Shown here piece after piece: positions 55,800-63,079 of a DNA stretch of 64,000 nucleotides. Source of the DNA: an uncultured Pelagimonas sp. (GTDB lineage Bacteria; Pseudomonadota; Alphaproteobacteria; Rhodobacterales; Rhodobacteraceae); assembly GCA_947497905.1 (NCBI GenBank), contig CANMIH010000001.1, positions 248,001 through 312,000 of the forward strand, in the 5' to 3' direction. Numbering within the stretch: the first letter of the stretch is position 1; each line of letters begins with the position of its first letter. Both the position numbers and the translations under genes were made by a program. The notes below the pieces were generated by a model. It saw nothing but the letters and a program-made list of their open reading frames with translations. It searched no databases and was not told the origin of the DNA.

Positions 55800-56024
55800 A
55801 TGCAACACGACCGAAACTTGACCACGGGCGCGATCGGGCCATCTTCGAGCCTGAACAGCATTGCGCATATGGTTGAGACCACTGCTTTTGACCTAGCGGG
55901 TTATGTCAGCGCTCCGGTCACCGCTCAGCTGGTTTTGCTTGCTGCCGAGCTGGAGCGGATTGCCAAATTGGATGAAATTCAGCGCTTGAACGAAACAGCC
56001 TGTGACAACATCGTCACGCTATGA
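55800..56024 (+). CDS. Small helical protein of unknown function
   Basis: A 74-residue protein with a strong ribosome site (TTAGGAGG). Mainly helical: a Ser/Gly-rich N-terminus and VTAQLVLLAAELERIAKLDEIQRLNETACDNIV, which reads as an amphipathic coil. No signal peptide. It is the only gene near the FnrL box in the plus direction, so it may be oxygen-regulated. A candidate small accessory protein. Confidence 0.65.
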   Translation: MQHDRNLTTGAIGPSSSLNSIAHMVETTAFDLAGYVSAPVTAQLVLLAAELERIAKLDEIQRLNETACDNIVTL

Positions 56025-56287
56025 GGTTGGGACTGTAACGACTGTCCCTGACTTTGATTGATACCTGAAACAGCAGGCGCGGCACGGTCGCGCTGTTGCT
56101 GATGCTGGGATCTAGATCCCAAAGATTTCCATTTTCCCCAAATTTTCAGAAACGGGCCACTGCTATTTGACCCCACGGTAACACATGGCGGGTATTCCTG
56201 ACTGCGAGAGCGGCGCGCGCTCTGGTATTTAACAAGTATGCTGCCACCCCGGTCACTGCATGGCCGGCCTGTTTGGGGACATTGTTT

Positions 56288-56494
56288 ATGGCCTATTCTG
56301 ACGTCACCTCTGCTCCGTCTGCACTGGCGCGGCTGATGTCTCAGTTGACTTCGCTGGTTGAAACCCCGTTTGATCGTCGCCAAAGGCGCATTGCCCAGCA
56401 GATTGCAACGCTACGTGCCATGACTGACGACCAATTGGCCCGTCGTGGCGTACGCAGGGACGATATAATCAAATATGTATTCCGCTCCCGTTGA
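56288..56494 (+). CDS. DUF1127-like small protein
   Basis: A 68-residue protein with RRIAQQIATLRAMTDDQLARRGVRRDDIIKYVFRS, the DUF1127 pattern (helix, then a D-x-x-L-x-x-x-G segment and a basic end). These small Arg-rich proteins have been linked to phosphate and carbon metabolism and RNA binding in alphaproteobacteria. An upstream frame to 56273 exists, but 56288 gives the natural protein. A 30-base hairpin follows. Confidence 0.72.
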   Translation: MAYSDVTSAPSALARLMSQLTSLVETPFDRRQRRIAQQIATLRAMTDDQLARRGVRRDDIIKYVFRSR

Positions 56495-56524
56495 ACCGGA
56501 GCAAATGAGGCCTGAGCATAAGAG

Positions 56525-56554
56525 TTGGGTCCCACGATGATTGGTGGGCCCCAA
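56525..56554. terminator. Hairpin after the DUF1127-like gene
   Basis: TTGGGTCCCAC pairs with GTGGGCCCCAA (11 bp with one G.T pair) around an 8-base loop. No T-run follows on the plus strand, so it may be a weak terminator or 3'-end stabiliser. Confidence 0.5.
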
Positions 56555-56579
56555 TGGTGCTGAACCGATTACCAATTTG

Positions 56580-57260
56580 CTAAACCGAACATCCCGGTAC
56601 GGGGCGTTTGGCCTCCCCCAGCACATGGTCAAAGCTTGATTTCAGGGCAACATCCAGATCCTCAAGTGTGACCGGAAGGCCGAGATCCACCAGCGAGGTG
56701 ACGCCGTATTCGGTGATACCGCAGGGGACAATGCCACCGAAATGAGACAGCTCTGGCTCGACATTGATCGAAATGCCGTGAAAGCTCACCCAACGCCGTA
56801 GACGAATGCCAATGGCCGCGATCTTGTCTTCTGCCATGCCACCACTGATGGTTTTGGGCTTGTCTGGACGTTCCACCCAAACCCCGACACGACCATCGCG
56901 GATATGACCATCGATGTTAAACTCAGCCAGGGCGGCAATCACCCATTTCTCCAGGCTGTCAACAAAGCAGCGGACATCGCGTCCCCGTTTGCCAAGATCG
57001 AGCATCACATAGACAATCCGCTGGCCGGGGCCGTGGTAGGTATATTGACCGCCGCGTTTGGCCTCATAAACCGGAAAGCGATCGGGTTCTTTCAGGTCAT
57101 CAATCTTGGCGCTGGTGCCGGCGGTATAGAGCGGCGGGTGTTCAAGCAACCAGACGCATTCCTCGGCCTCGCCGGCTGCAATCGCCGCAACACGGGCTTC
57201 CATAAAATCGAGCGCCTCTTGGTAATCGGTCAGACCTTCGCTGATCTTCCATTCCACCAT
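56580..57260 (-). CDS. lipB: Octanoyl-[acyl-carrier-protein]-protein transferase
   Basis: A 226-residue enzyme that moves octanoate from ACP to lipoyl domains in lipoic-acid synthesis. Motifs: [35 protein letters not shown] (RGGxxTxHGPGQ), the lysine in [10 protein letters not shown], and the catalytic Cys in [16 protein letters not shown]. Start at 57260 (MVEWKISEG) is set by the family; it comes only seven bases after the preceding gene's stop. The ribosome site is weak. Confidence 0.96.
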   Translation of the reverse strand: MVEWKISEGLTDYQEALDFMEARVAAIAAGEAEECVWLLEHPPLYTAGTSAKIDDLKEPDRFPVYEAKRGGQYTYHGPGQRIVYVMLDLGKRGRDVRCFVDSLEKWVIAALAEFNIDGHIRDGRVGVWVERPDKPKTISGGMAEDKIAAIGIRLRRWVSFHGISINVEPELSHFGGIVPCGITEYGVTSLVDLGLPVTLEDLDVALKSSFDHVLGEAKRPVPGCSV

Positions 57261-57267
57261 ATACCGT

Positions 57268-58026
57268 TCAGGGCAACAGCCCCGCCTCCTTGATTTTGGC
57301 CAGATTGGCGCGGCTGGCAGGAATCTCTTGTCCTGTCGCCATTGTGAGGATGGCGCGATCACCTTTCCGCTTTGCAGAGGTCACCTGCGACCAAGCCACC
57401 CAATGAGACCGGTGGACCTGTGCGCCGTCCGTGTCTCCGACTTCGCGTATCGCATCGCCCAGCCGCATCAGCACCATCTCTTCGCCTTTGACTGTCTGGA
57501 TACGCACATAGTGATCTTCAACAGAAAGTGCCACCAATGAGCCCCGTTTGTTGAACGGCAACCGATCCAGGATTGGAGGGGCCCGAGGGGCGACTTGTTC
57601 CTGAGGTGCGAAATGCAGGCCAAGCATGTGCAGCAGGCCGGTTACAATCCAGCACACGGCAAACAATGTGGCGACAAATTCGGGAAGGGCGCGCCACTCG
57701 GGCAGGTGTTGAAACACGATTAGATTGGTGAGCAACACAAGTACGCTCACGGCGGCCCCGGTCGCCGCACCAGCGGCGGCAATATAGGCCCAGCTGGGGT
57801 GGCGTATGGGTTGCAGACTGCTGGCGAAGAACCCGGCGCTGTAGCAGGCTGCCACCAGCCATATCCAATAGATGACCCGAGGAATAATCGACAGGTGGTC
57901 TAACGTTTCAAAAGGACCGGCCAAGCCAAGCAACAGGCCAACGCCACCCAATAGCGCAAGGGCCAGAGGCTGGCTGATATGGGCCCGCCATTCGCGAAGC
58001 GTGGATTGCGGATGCCTGTCACTCAC
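57268..58026 (-). CDS. Membrane-bound LytTR-family regulator
   Basis: A 252-residue protein with four hydrophobic helices (about 20-37, 50-67, 80-104 and 118-138) and a C-terminal LytTR DNA-binding domain ([79 protein letters not shown]). No receiver domain, so it is not a conventional response regulator; the membrane part may be the sensor. Followed seven bases later by lipB, suggesting cotranscription. Confidence 0.88.
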   Translation of the reverse strand: MSDRHPQSTLREWRAHISQPLALALLGGVGLLLGLAGPFETLDHLSIIPRVIYWIWLVAACYSAGFFASSLQPIRHPSWAYIAAAGAATGAAVSVLVLLTNLIVFQHLPEWRALPEFVATLFAVCWIVTGLLHMLGLHFAPQEQVAPRAPPILDRLPFNKRGSLVALSVEDHYVRIQTVKGEEMVLMRLGDAIREVGDTDGAQVHRSHWVAWSQVTSAKRKGDRAILTMATGQEIPASRANLAKIKEAGLLP

Positions 58027-58112
58027 GTATGCGCTCCGTTGGTTTGCGTGTCTGACATGGCACGGTCGTGGCTTTGCTGTCTAGAGCGGGGCAGGCAACC
58101 TACGAGAGATCC

Positions 58113-58604
58113 ATGACACTAGACCCAATCCTAACCGCGCCGCTTTTGATCCAAGTTCACGTGGTGACGGCCATCGTCTCAGCCACGCTTGGTCCTTTTG
58201 TGCTGTACCGACGTCGTGACCGCATCCACAAAGCTCTGGGCTATGTCTGGATCACAGCGATGGCAGGCGTGGCGCTCTCTGGCCTCGCGCTGCCTGCGCA
58301 GGTGCTGCATTTCTATCTTGGCTTTGGCCCAATCCATATCCTGTGTCTCTTTGTCCTCTGGGGGCTGTTTGACGGGGTGCGGGCGATCCAGCGACGTGAT
58401 CTGCGGCGCCATCGCGAAACCATGCGCGGGCTCTATTGGAATGCAATTACGATTGCCGGGCTGTTTACCTTCCTGCCGGGGCGGCGGATGAATCAGATGG
58501 TGTTCCCCGAGGCGGAGTGGCTTGGATGGTGCATCATTGGTGCTGGCGCGGCGGGGCTAGTCCTACGTCAGTGGCACGTGAGAGGGCGAATTCAGACCGC
58601 GTAA
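58113..58604 (+). CDS. DUF2306-like membrane protein
   Basis: A 163-residue protein with four hydrophobic segments (about 10-27, 42-63, 65-83 and 135-153), containing HVVTAIVSATLGPFVLYRRRDRIHKALGYVWITAM and RRHRETMRGLYWNAITIAGLF, as in DUF2306 proteins. Four His in and around the helices could bind a metal or heme, but no function is known. Start at 58113 follows GAGAG; the upstream open frame is not coding-like. Divergent from the LytTR gene. Confidence 0.75.
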   Translation: MTLDPILTAPLLIQVHVVTAIVSATLGPFVLYRRRDRIHKALGYVWITAMAGVALSGLALPAQVLHFYLGFGPIHILCLFVLWGLFDGVRAIQRRDLRRHRETMRGLYWNAITIAGLFTFLPGRRMNQMVFPEAEWLGWCIIGAGAAGLVLRQWHVRGRIQTA

Positions 58605-58699
58605 ATAGATGAGGTGAAAAGAGTTTGCAGATTAGTGATTTTTCCTCTTCACATCCCGCGAGACCTTCTTTAAGACGCGCTCTACCAAGTCAAGACAGT

Positions 58700-58786
58700 G
58701 CGGTCGTGGCGGAATTGGTAGACGCGCAGCGTTGAGGTCGCTGTGGGGTAACACCCGTGGAGGTTCGAGTCCTCTCGACCGCACCA
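58700..58786 (+). tRNA. tRNA-Leu, anticodon GAG
   Basis: An 87-base class II tRNA with an encoded CCA. Acceptor stem GCGGTCG/CGACCGC pairs fully; the anticodon loop TTGAGGT has GAG at 34-36, reading CUC and CUU; the long variable arm (TGTGGGGTAACACCCGTG region) marks leucine; and the T-arm GGAGG-TTCGAGT-CCTCT is canonical. Confidence 0.97.
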
Positions 58787-58788
58787 TT

Positions 58789-58804
58789 CTCTCGGATCCG
58801 AGAG
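58789..58804. repeat. 16-bp perfect palindrome just after tRNA-Leu
   Basis: CTCTCGGATCCGAGAG is a perfect palindrome two bases after the CCA end. It could form a hairpin in the 3' trailer or mark an att-like or processing site. Confidence 0.55.
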
Positions 58805-58807
58805 TTC

Positions 58808-58838
58808 AAACCCGGCCATTGGCCGGGTTTTGGTTTTT
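58808..58838. terminator. Terminator after tRNA-Leu, also serving tdh
   Basis: AAACCCGGCC-ATT-GGCCGGGTTT is a 10-bp perfect stem, with TTGGTTTTT following on the plus strand. It lies between the convergent tRNA and tdh genes. Confidence 0.9.
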
Positions 58839-58843
58839 CTGGG

Positions 58844-59881
58844 TTATCCCCAGTCCATGACCACTTTGCCCGCTTCGCCGGACAGCATCGCGGCAAACCC
58901 GGCTTCATAGTCATCAATCGACATGCGGTGTGTGATGAGGTCAGTCAGATCGAGGCCGGACTGCACCAGCGCGATCATCTTGTACCAGGTTTCGAACATT
59001 TCACGCCCGTAGATGCCTTTGACCGTCAGCATCTTGAAGATGATTTCATTCCAGTCGACGGCAAAGGCGGTGGGGGCAATGCCGAGAAGGGCTATCTTGC
59101 CGCCATTGTTCATGCGCGCCATCATCTGCCGCATCGCCGGGGCGGCGCCGGACATTTCAAGCCCCACATCAAACCCCTCGGTCATGTCGATGTCATCCAT
59201 CACGTCACGCAGGGTTTCGCTGCTGACATCAACCACGTGCTGAACGCCCAACCTGCGCGCCAGATCAAGCCTGTAGGGGGCGATGTCTGTGATCACCACC
59301 TTACGGGCACCAACCTTTTGAGCCACCAATGCGCCCATGATGCCGATAGGCCCCGCACCGGTGACAAGCACGTCTTCGCCCACGAGATCAAAGCTTAGTG
59401 CCGTGTGAACCGCATTGCCCAGCGGATCAAAGATCGCCGCGATCTCGTCGGGGATATCATCGGGAATGGGCACAACATTGGCTTCGGGAATACAGACATA
59501 TTCCGCAAAGCTGCCGGGGCGGTTGACGCCCACCCCCAGCGTGTTGCGGCACAGATGGCCGCGTCCGGCGCGACAGTTTCGGCATATCCCACAGACCACA
59601 TGCCCTTCACCGGACACCCGCTGACCGATTTTGAATTTCACGGCCGCTTTGCCGCAATCGACAATTTCGCCGCAAAACTCATGTCCGACCACCATAGGCA
59701 CAGGCACGGTTTTGGCGGACCATTCATCCCATTTCCAGATGTGCACATCGGTGCCGCAGATGGCGGATTTCTTAACCTTGATCAGCACCTCATTGTCGCC
59801 GGGCTCGGGCACGGGAACATGTTCCATCCAAAGCCCTTCTTTGGCGTGGGCTTTGACGAGGGCTTTCATTTCGTTGCTCAT
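58844..59881 (-). CDS. tdh: L-threonine 3-dehydrogenase
   Basis: A 345-residue zinc alcohol-dehydrogenase-fold enzyme that oxidises threonine to 2-amino-3-ketobutyrate with NAD+. The catalytic zinc site shows Cys42 in [22 protein letters not shown]; the structural zinc site is [21 protein letters not shown]; the coenzyme loop is [16 protein letters not shown]. Length matches E. coli Tdh (341). Its start overlaps the kbl stop in ATGA; the two form the kbl-tdh threonine degradation operon. Confidence 0.97.
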   Translation of the reverse strand: MSNEMKALVKAHAKEGLWMEHVPVPEPGDNEVLIKVKKSAICGTDVHIWKWDEWSAKTVPVPMVVGHEFCGEIVDCGKAAVKFKIGQRVSGEGHVVCGICRNCRAGRGHLCRNTLGVGVNRPGSFAEYVCIPEANVVPIPDDIPDEIAAIFDPLGNAVHTALSFDLVGEDVLVTGAGPIGIMGALVAQKVGARKVVITDIAPYRLDLARRLGVQHVVDVSSETLRDVMDDIDMTEGFDVGLEMSGAAPAMRQMMARMNNGGKIALLGIAPTAFAVDWNEIIFKMLTVKGIYGREMFETWYKMIALVQSGLDLTDLITHRMSIDDYEAGFAAMLSGEAGKVVMDWG

Positions 59882-61074
59882 GTGATGATCCCCATGTCGC
59901 GTCCCACGTCGATGAAAGCATCAATGGCGCGGTCAAGTTCCTCCCGGCTTAGTGCGGCGGACATCTGGGTGCGGATGCGGTCCTGTCCGCGAGGCACCAC
60001 GGGAAAGCTGAATGGGGCAACATAGACGCCTTTTTCATCCAGACGTGCGGCCATCTCCTGCGCCAATTTGGGATCGCGCAGCATCACCGGAATGATCGGA
60101 TGCTCCCCCGGCAACAGATCAAAGCCCGCATCAGACATGCGCGCGCGGAAATGGGCGGCGTGTTCCATCAATAGGTCTTTGCGCTCGGTCGAGGCCTCGA
60201 GCATATCCAGAACCTTGATTGAGGTCTGTGTGATCACCGGGGCGAGGGTATTTGAAAACAAATAGGGGCGCGAACGTTGGCGCAGCCAGTCGACGACCTC
60301 GCGCTTGGCCGATGTATAGCCGCCCGAGGCCCCACCAAGCGCTTTGCCCAGGGTCCCGGTCATGATGTCGATCCGACCCATCACCCCACAATGTTCATGG
60401 GTGCCTTTGCCGGAAGCGCCCATAAAGCCCACCGAGTGGCTGTCATCCACCATAACCATGGCATCGTATGTGTCTGCCAGATCGCAGATCTCTTCCAGTT
60501 TGGCGATATAGCCATCCATGGAGAACACACCATCTGTGGCAATCATCTTAAACCGGGCACCTGCCTCCGTTGCGGCCTGTAGCTGGGTTTCGAGATCGGC
60601 CATATCCGAATTGGCATAGCGATAGCGTTTGGCTTTGCACAGGCGCACGCCATCGATGATCGAGGCATGGTTCAGTGCATCTGAGATAATGGCATCGTCG
60701 GGGCCAAGCAGCGTTTCAAAGAGACCGGCATTGGCATCAAAGCAGCTCGAATAGAGGATGGTGTCCTCGAATCCGAGAAAATTCGAAATCCGGGCTTCCA
60801 GCTCTTTGTGCTCTTCTTGTGTACCACAGATAAAGCGCACCGACGACATGCCATATCCATAGCGATCAAGGGCCTCACGGCCGCTTTCGATCAGCTCGGG
60901 GTTGTCGGACAGGCCCAGATAGTTGTTGGCACAGAGATTGATCACCTCTTTGCCGGTGGACAGGCCAACGGTGCCGGCCTGTTTGGTCGTGATCACGCGT
61001 TCGGTTTTATAAAGTCCGGTCTCGCGCAGGCCATCGAGTTCGTTCGACAGGTGAGCGATGAAATCCTGAGCCAT
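59878..61074 (-). CDS. kbl: 2-Amino-3-ketobutyrate CoA ligase (glycine C-acetyltransferase)
   Basis: A 398-residue PLP enzyme cleaving 2-amino-3-ketobutyrate with CoA to glycine and acetyl-CoA. Motifs: [46 protein letters not shown], and the PLP Lys in [14 protein letters not shown]. The start at 61074 (MAQDFIAHL) is family-typical; the open frame upstream to 61149 is not needed. Forms an operon with tdh. Confidence 0.97.
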   Translation of the reverse strand: MAQDFIAHLSNELDGLRETGLYKTERVITTKQAGTVGLSTGKEVINLCANNYLGLSDNPELIESGREALDRYGYGMSSVRFICGTQEEHKELEARISNFLGFEDTILYSSCFDANAGLFETLLGPDDAIISDALNHASIIDGVRLCKAKRYRYANSDMADLETQLQAATEAGARFKMIATDGVFSMDGYIAKLEEICDLADTYDAMVMVDDSHSVGFMGASGKGTHEHCGVMGRIDIMTGTLGKALGGASGGYTSAKREVVDWLRQRSRPYLFSNTLAPVITQTSIKVLDMLEASTERKDLLMEHAAHFRARMSDAGFDLLPGEHPIIPVMLRDPKLAQEMAARLDEKGVYVAPFSFPVVPRGQDRIRTQMSAALSREELDRAIDAFIDVGRDMGIIT

Positions 61075-61185
61075 GGTGTGTCCCTGTAGCTGGGCCGCGA
61101 TGGGCGCGGCGGTTACAGGCACCATGGTCAGGGAAAGGCGGCACTTCAAGAGACCTATGCGACAGTTTGCCGAGCGAAGTCGCCC

Positions 61186-61767
61186 TTATTCGTCGCCGGT
61201 GTAATAGCCGATGACGTCATTTTCTGTGGTCGCGCCCAATCCATTCAACAGGCGATTGGAATAGTTGAAGTAGGCACAGACCTGATTGACCTCAAGAATT
61301 TCCCCGTCGGTGCAGCCCGCGATCTTGAGGGCTTCAAAGTCGGATTTGACCATCTTTCCCACATCAGTTGTCAGCTTACCCGCATAGCGCAGCAGTGCGA
61401 GCTCTTTGCCCTCAAACATGTCTTCAGGGCGATGGGCTTTGAGCGCGGTGAATATCGTGTCACTGCGGGGCTGATCTTTGATCAGATTGCGCACATTCAT
61501 AAAATGGTGGGTCAGGGAATAGGTGCAGTCGTTCAGGATCGAGGTGTAGCTGGCGACAACTTCCAGAAACCAGAAGGGCAGGGTGTTGTCTTCTGAGTGC
61601 AGAACTGACCGATACAACACGACATGGCCGTTCATGGTTTCCGGACGCAGAGAGTGAACGCGCATCACAGTGTCCACAGTGCCGTGGGGTGTTCTTGCCT
61701 TATCCAGCAGCTCTTTAAGTCGGCCATCTGCGGTCTCATCCGGAACCATATCAATCCAGGCACTCAT
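61186..61767 (-). CDS. AhpD-fold (carboxymuconolactone decarboxylase-like) protein with one Cys replaced
   Basis: A 193-residue protein with the AhpD/CMD core. The pattern E-x11-C-x2-C-x3-H appears as Glu69, Cys81, Ser84, His88, so the second redox Cys is Ser. The later LEVNQVCAYFNYSNRLLNGLG segment matches the peroxidase-related subfamily. It can hardly act as a dithiol peroxidase; a role as a decarboxylase- or lactonase-like enzyme, or a degenerate protein, is open. Divergent from the next gene, sharing a 148-base control region with an inverted repeat. Confidence 0.82.
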   Translation of the reverse strand: MSAWIDMVPDETADGRLKELLDKARTPHGTVDTVMRVHSLRPETMNGHVVLYRSVLHSEDNTLPFWFLEVVASYTSILNDCTYSLTHHFMNVRNLIKDQPRSDTIFTALKAHRPEDMFEGKELALLRYAGKLTTDVGKMVKSDFEALKIAGCTDGEILEVNQVCAYFNYSNRLLNGLGATTENDVIGYYTGDE

Positions 61768-61828
61768 CCTGCGTCTCCTTTTGCGCGGTTTTCTCAGCTA
61801 ACGCATAAGTTTGCGGCCATGTCAGGCG

Positions 61829-61853
61829 AAAAATTTCCTGTGGAGAAATTTTT
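61829..61853. promoter_or_regulatory. Inverted repeat in the divergent control region
   Basis: AAAAATTTC-CTGTGGA-GAAATTTTT is a perfect 9-bp inverted repeat with a 7-base spacer, between the divergent genes at 61767 and 61916. A related TGTGGAGAGAAATTT lies at about 61884-61898. It is the probable operator of the divergent pair; no regulator gene is visible nearby. Confidence 0.65.
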
Positions 61854-61915
61854 GTAGTTCGAATCTCACGGATGCGTTATCTTGTGGAGAGAAATTTGAA
61901 CCCCATGGAAATCTA

Positions 61916-63019
61916 ATGGCGAAGACCGATCTGCGCACTGGTGCGGAAAACCTGTTGCTGAATTGCGGTGGCCTGCAAAAAGGCGATCATCTCTTGGTGC
62001 TGCGGGAAGCGCCGGATCAGGGGTATTATGACGACGCCATTGTGCAGGCGGTGGTCGACTGCGCGCGGGATCTCAAAATCGAAACCACGGTTCAGATTGC
62101 GCCTTTTGATGCCACAAGCTGTGATCCGTCTCCGGAACTGCTTGAGGCTATGAAACGCGCCACGCGGACCTTGTTTCTGTCGCGCAAGGGCGATCAGATA
62201 CGGTTCAACCCAGATATGGAAGGCATTCGTCCGATCATGTCCTATGCTCTGGATGCAGAAATGCTGGCTTCTGGCTTTGGGCGGGCGAGCTATAGCGGGT
62301 TTGTTGCCCTGAAGAACGCTGTGAATGCGGCATTTGCGGCGGCCCATGAGATTCGCGTGACCTGCCCTCTCGGGACCAATTTCCAAGGGCCCGGTGCGGC
62401 CTATCCGACGTCGGGTGCAGATGTCTGTGTCGATCGCTTTCCGATGTCCGTGTTTGCGCCGGTCCCCTCCGAAGGCTTTTCCGGCGTGATTGTGCAAGAT
62501 GGGTTTCTTGTCGGCACGGGCTCTCAGTTTTACGCGCCCTATTCCTGCAAGCTGGCTCTGCCGCTAGAAGTGCATTTCGAGAATGGAACTATGACTGAGT
62601 TCCGGGGGGATGAGGGCGACGTCCAGCGCGCCCGGATGCACTATGAGCAGGTGGGTGAGATGTTCAGTCTTGACCCGTTCACGGTGCATTCCTGGCATGC
62701 GGGCATACATCCGGGTTGTTCCTACCGGCTGCCGGCCTCTGCGAATTTCGAACGTTGGAGCGGAGGGGCCTTTGGCAATCCGCGTATCTTGCACATTCAC
62801 ACCTGCGGCCACTACGCGCCGGGCGAAATTTCCCTGAATGTGCTGGACCCGACCATTCGACTCGACGGGGTGGCGCTTTGGGAAGACGGAGTCTTTCATC
62901 CAGATCGGCTTGAGGGCGGGGCCCAGATTTTGGCAGATCACCCCTGCATGCGCGAAGTGTTCGAAAATCCGGCGCGGGATGTGGGCCAAAGTGCCTTTGG
63001 ACGTCTGGCCGCCGAATAG
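61916..63019 (+). CDS. M29 aminopeptidase / 2,5-dihydroxypyridine dioxygenase superfamily-like protein
   Basis: A 367-residue protein. The N-terminal NLLLNCGGLQKGDHLLVLREAPDQGYYDDAIVQAVVDCARDL and the C-terminal HIHTCGHYAPGEISLNVLDPTIRLDGVALWEDGVF resemble, as I remember them, the M29 family, which also contains the NicX-type dioxygenases; the His residues near GHYAPG and HSWHAG would be candidate metal ligands. Whether it is a peptidase, a ring-cleaving oxygenase or something else is open. The ATG at 61916 is set by the domain; an upstream open frame to 61811 crosses the operator. Next to a Rieske oxygenase gene, which favours a catabolic enzyme. Confidence 0.55.
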   Translation: MAKTDLRTGAENLLLNCGGLQKGDHLLVLREAPDQGYYDDAIVQAVVDCARDLKIETTVQIAPFDATSCDPSPELLEAMKRATRTLFLSRKGDQIRFNPDMEGIRPIMSYALDAEMLASGFGRASYSGFVALKNAVNAAFAAAHEIRVTCPLGTNFQGPGAAYPTSGADVCVDRFPMSVFAPVPSEGFSGVIVQDGFLVGTGSQFYAPYSCKLALPLEVHFENGTMTEFRGDEGDVQRARMHYEQVGEMFSLDPFTVHSWHAGIHPGCSYRLPASANFERWSGGAFGNPRILHIHTCGHYAPGEISLNVLDPTIRLDGVALWEDGVFHPDRLEGGAQILADHPCMREVFENPARDVGQSAFGRLAAE

Positions 63020-63041
63020 ATATCTCCAGAGGATCTTATTG

Positions 63042-63076
63042 AAACACGCGCAGGGCAGGGGCGCTGCGCGTGTTTT
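63042..63076. terminator. Bidirectional terminator between convergent genes
   Basis: AAACACGCGCAG pairs with CTGCGCGTGTTT (12 bp) around a 10-base GC-rich loop, with TGG/TCAATAAG at the ends. It serves both the gene on the left and the Rieske gene on the right. Confidence 0.8.
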
Positions 63077-63079
63077 GGT

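Noticed and set aside
61855-61870. TTCGAATC, resembling a tRNA T-loop
   Set aside because: No matching acceptor, D or anticodon arms in the surrounding 90 bases, and it lies within a divergent promoter region.
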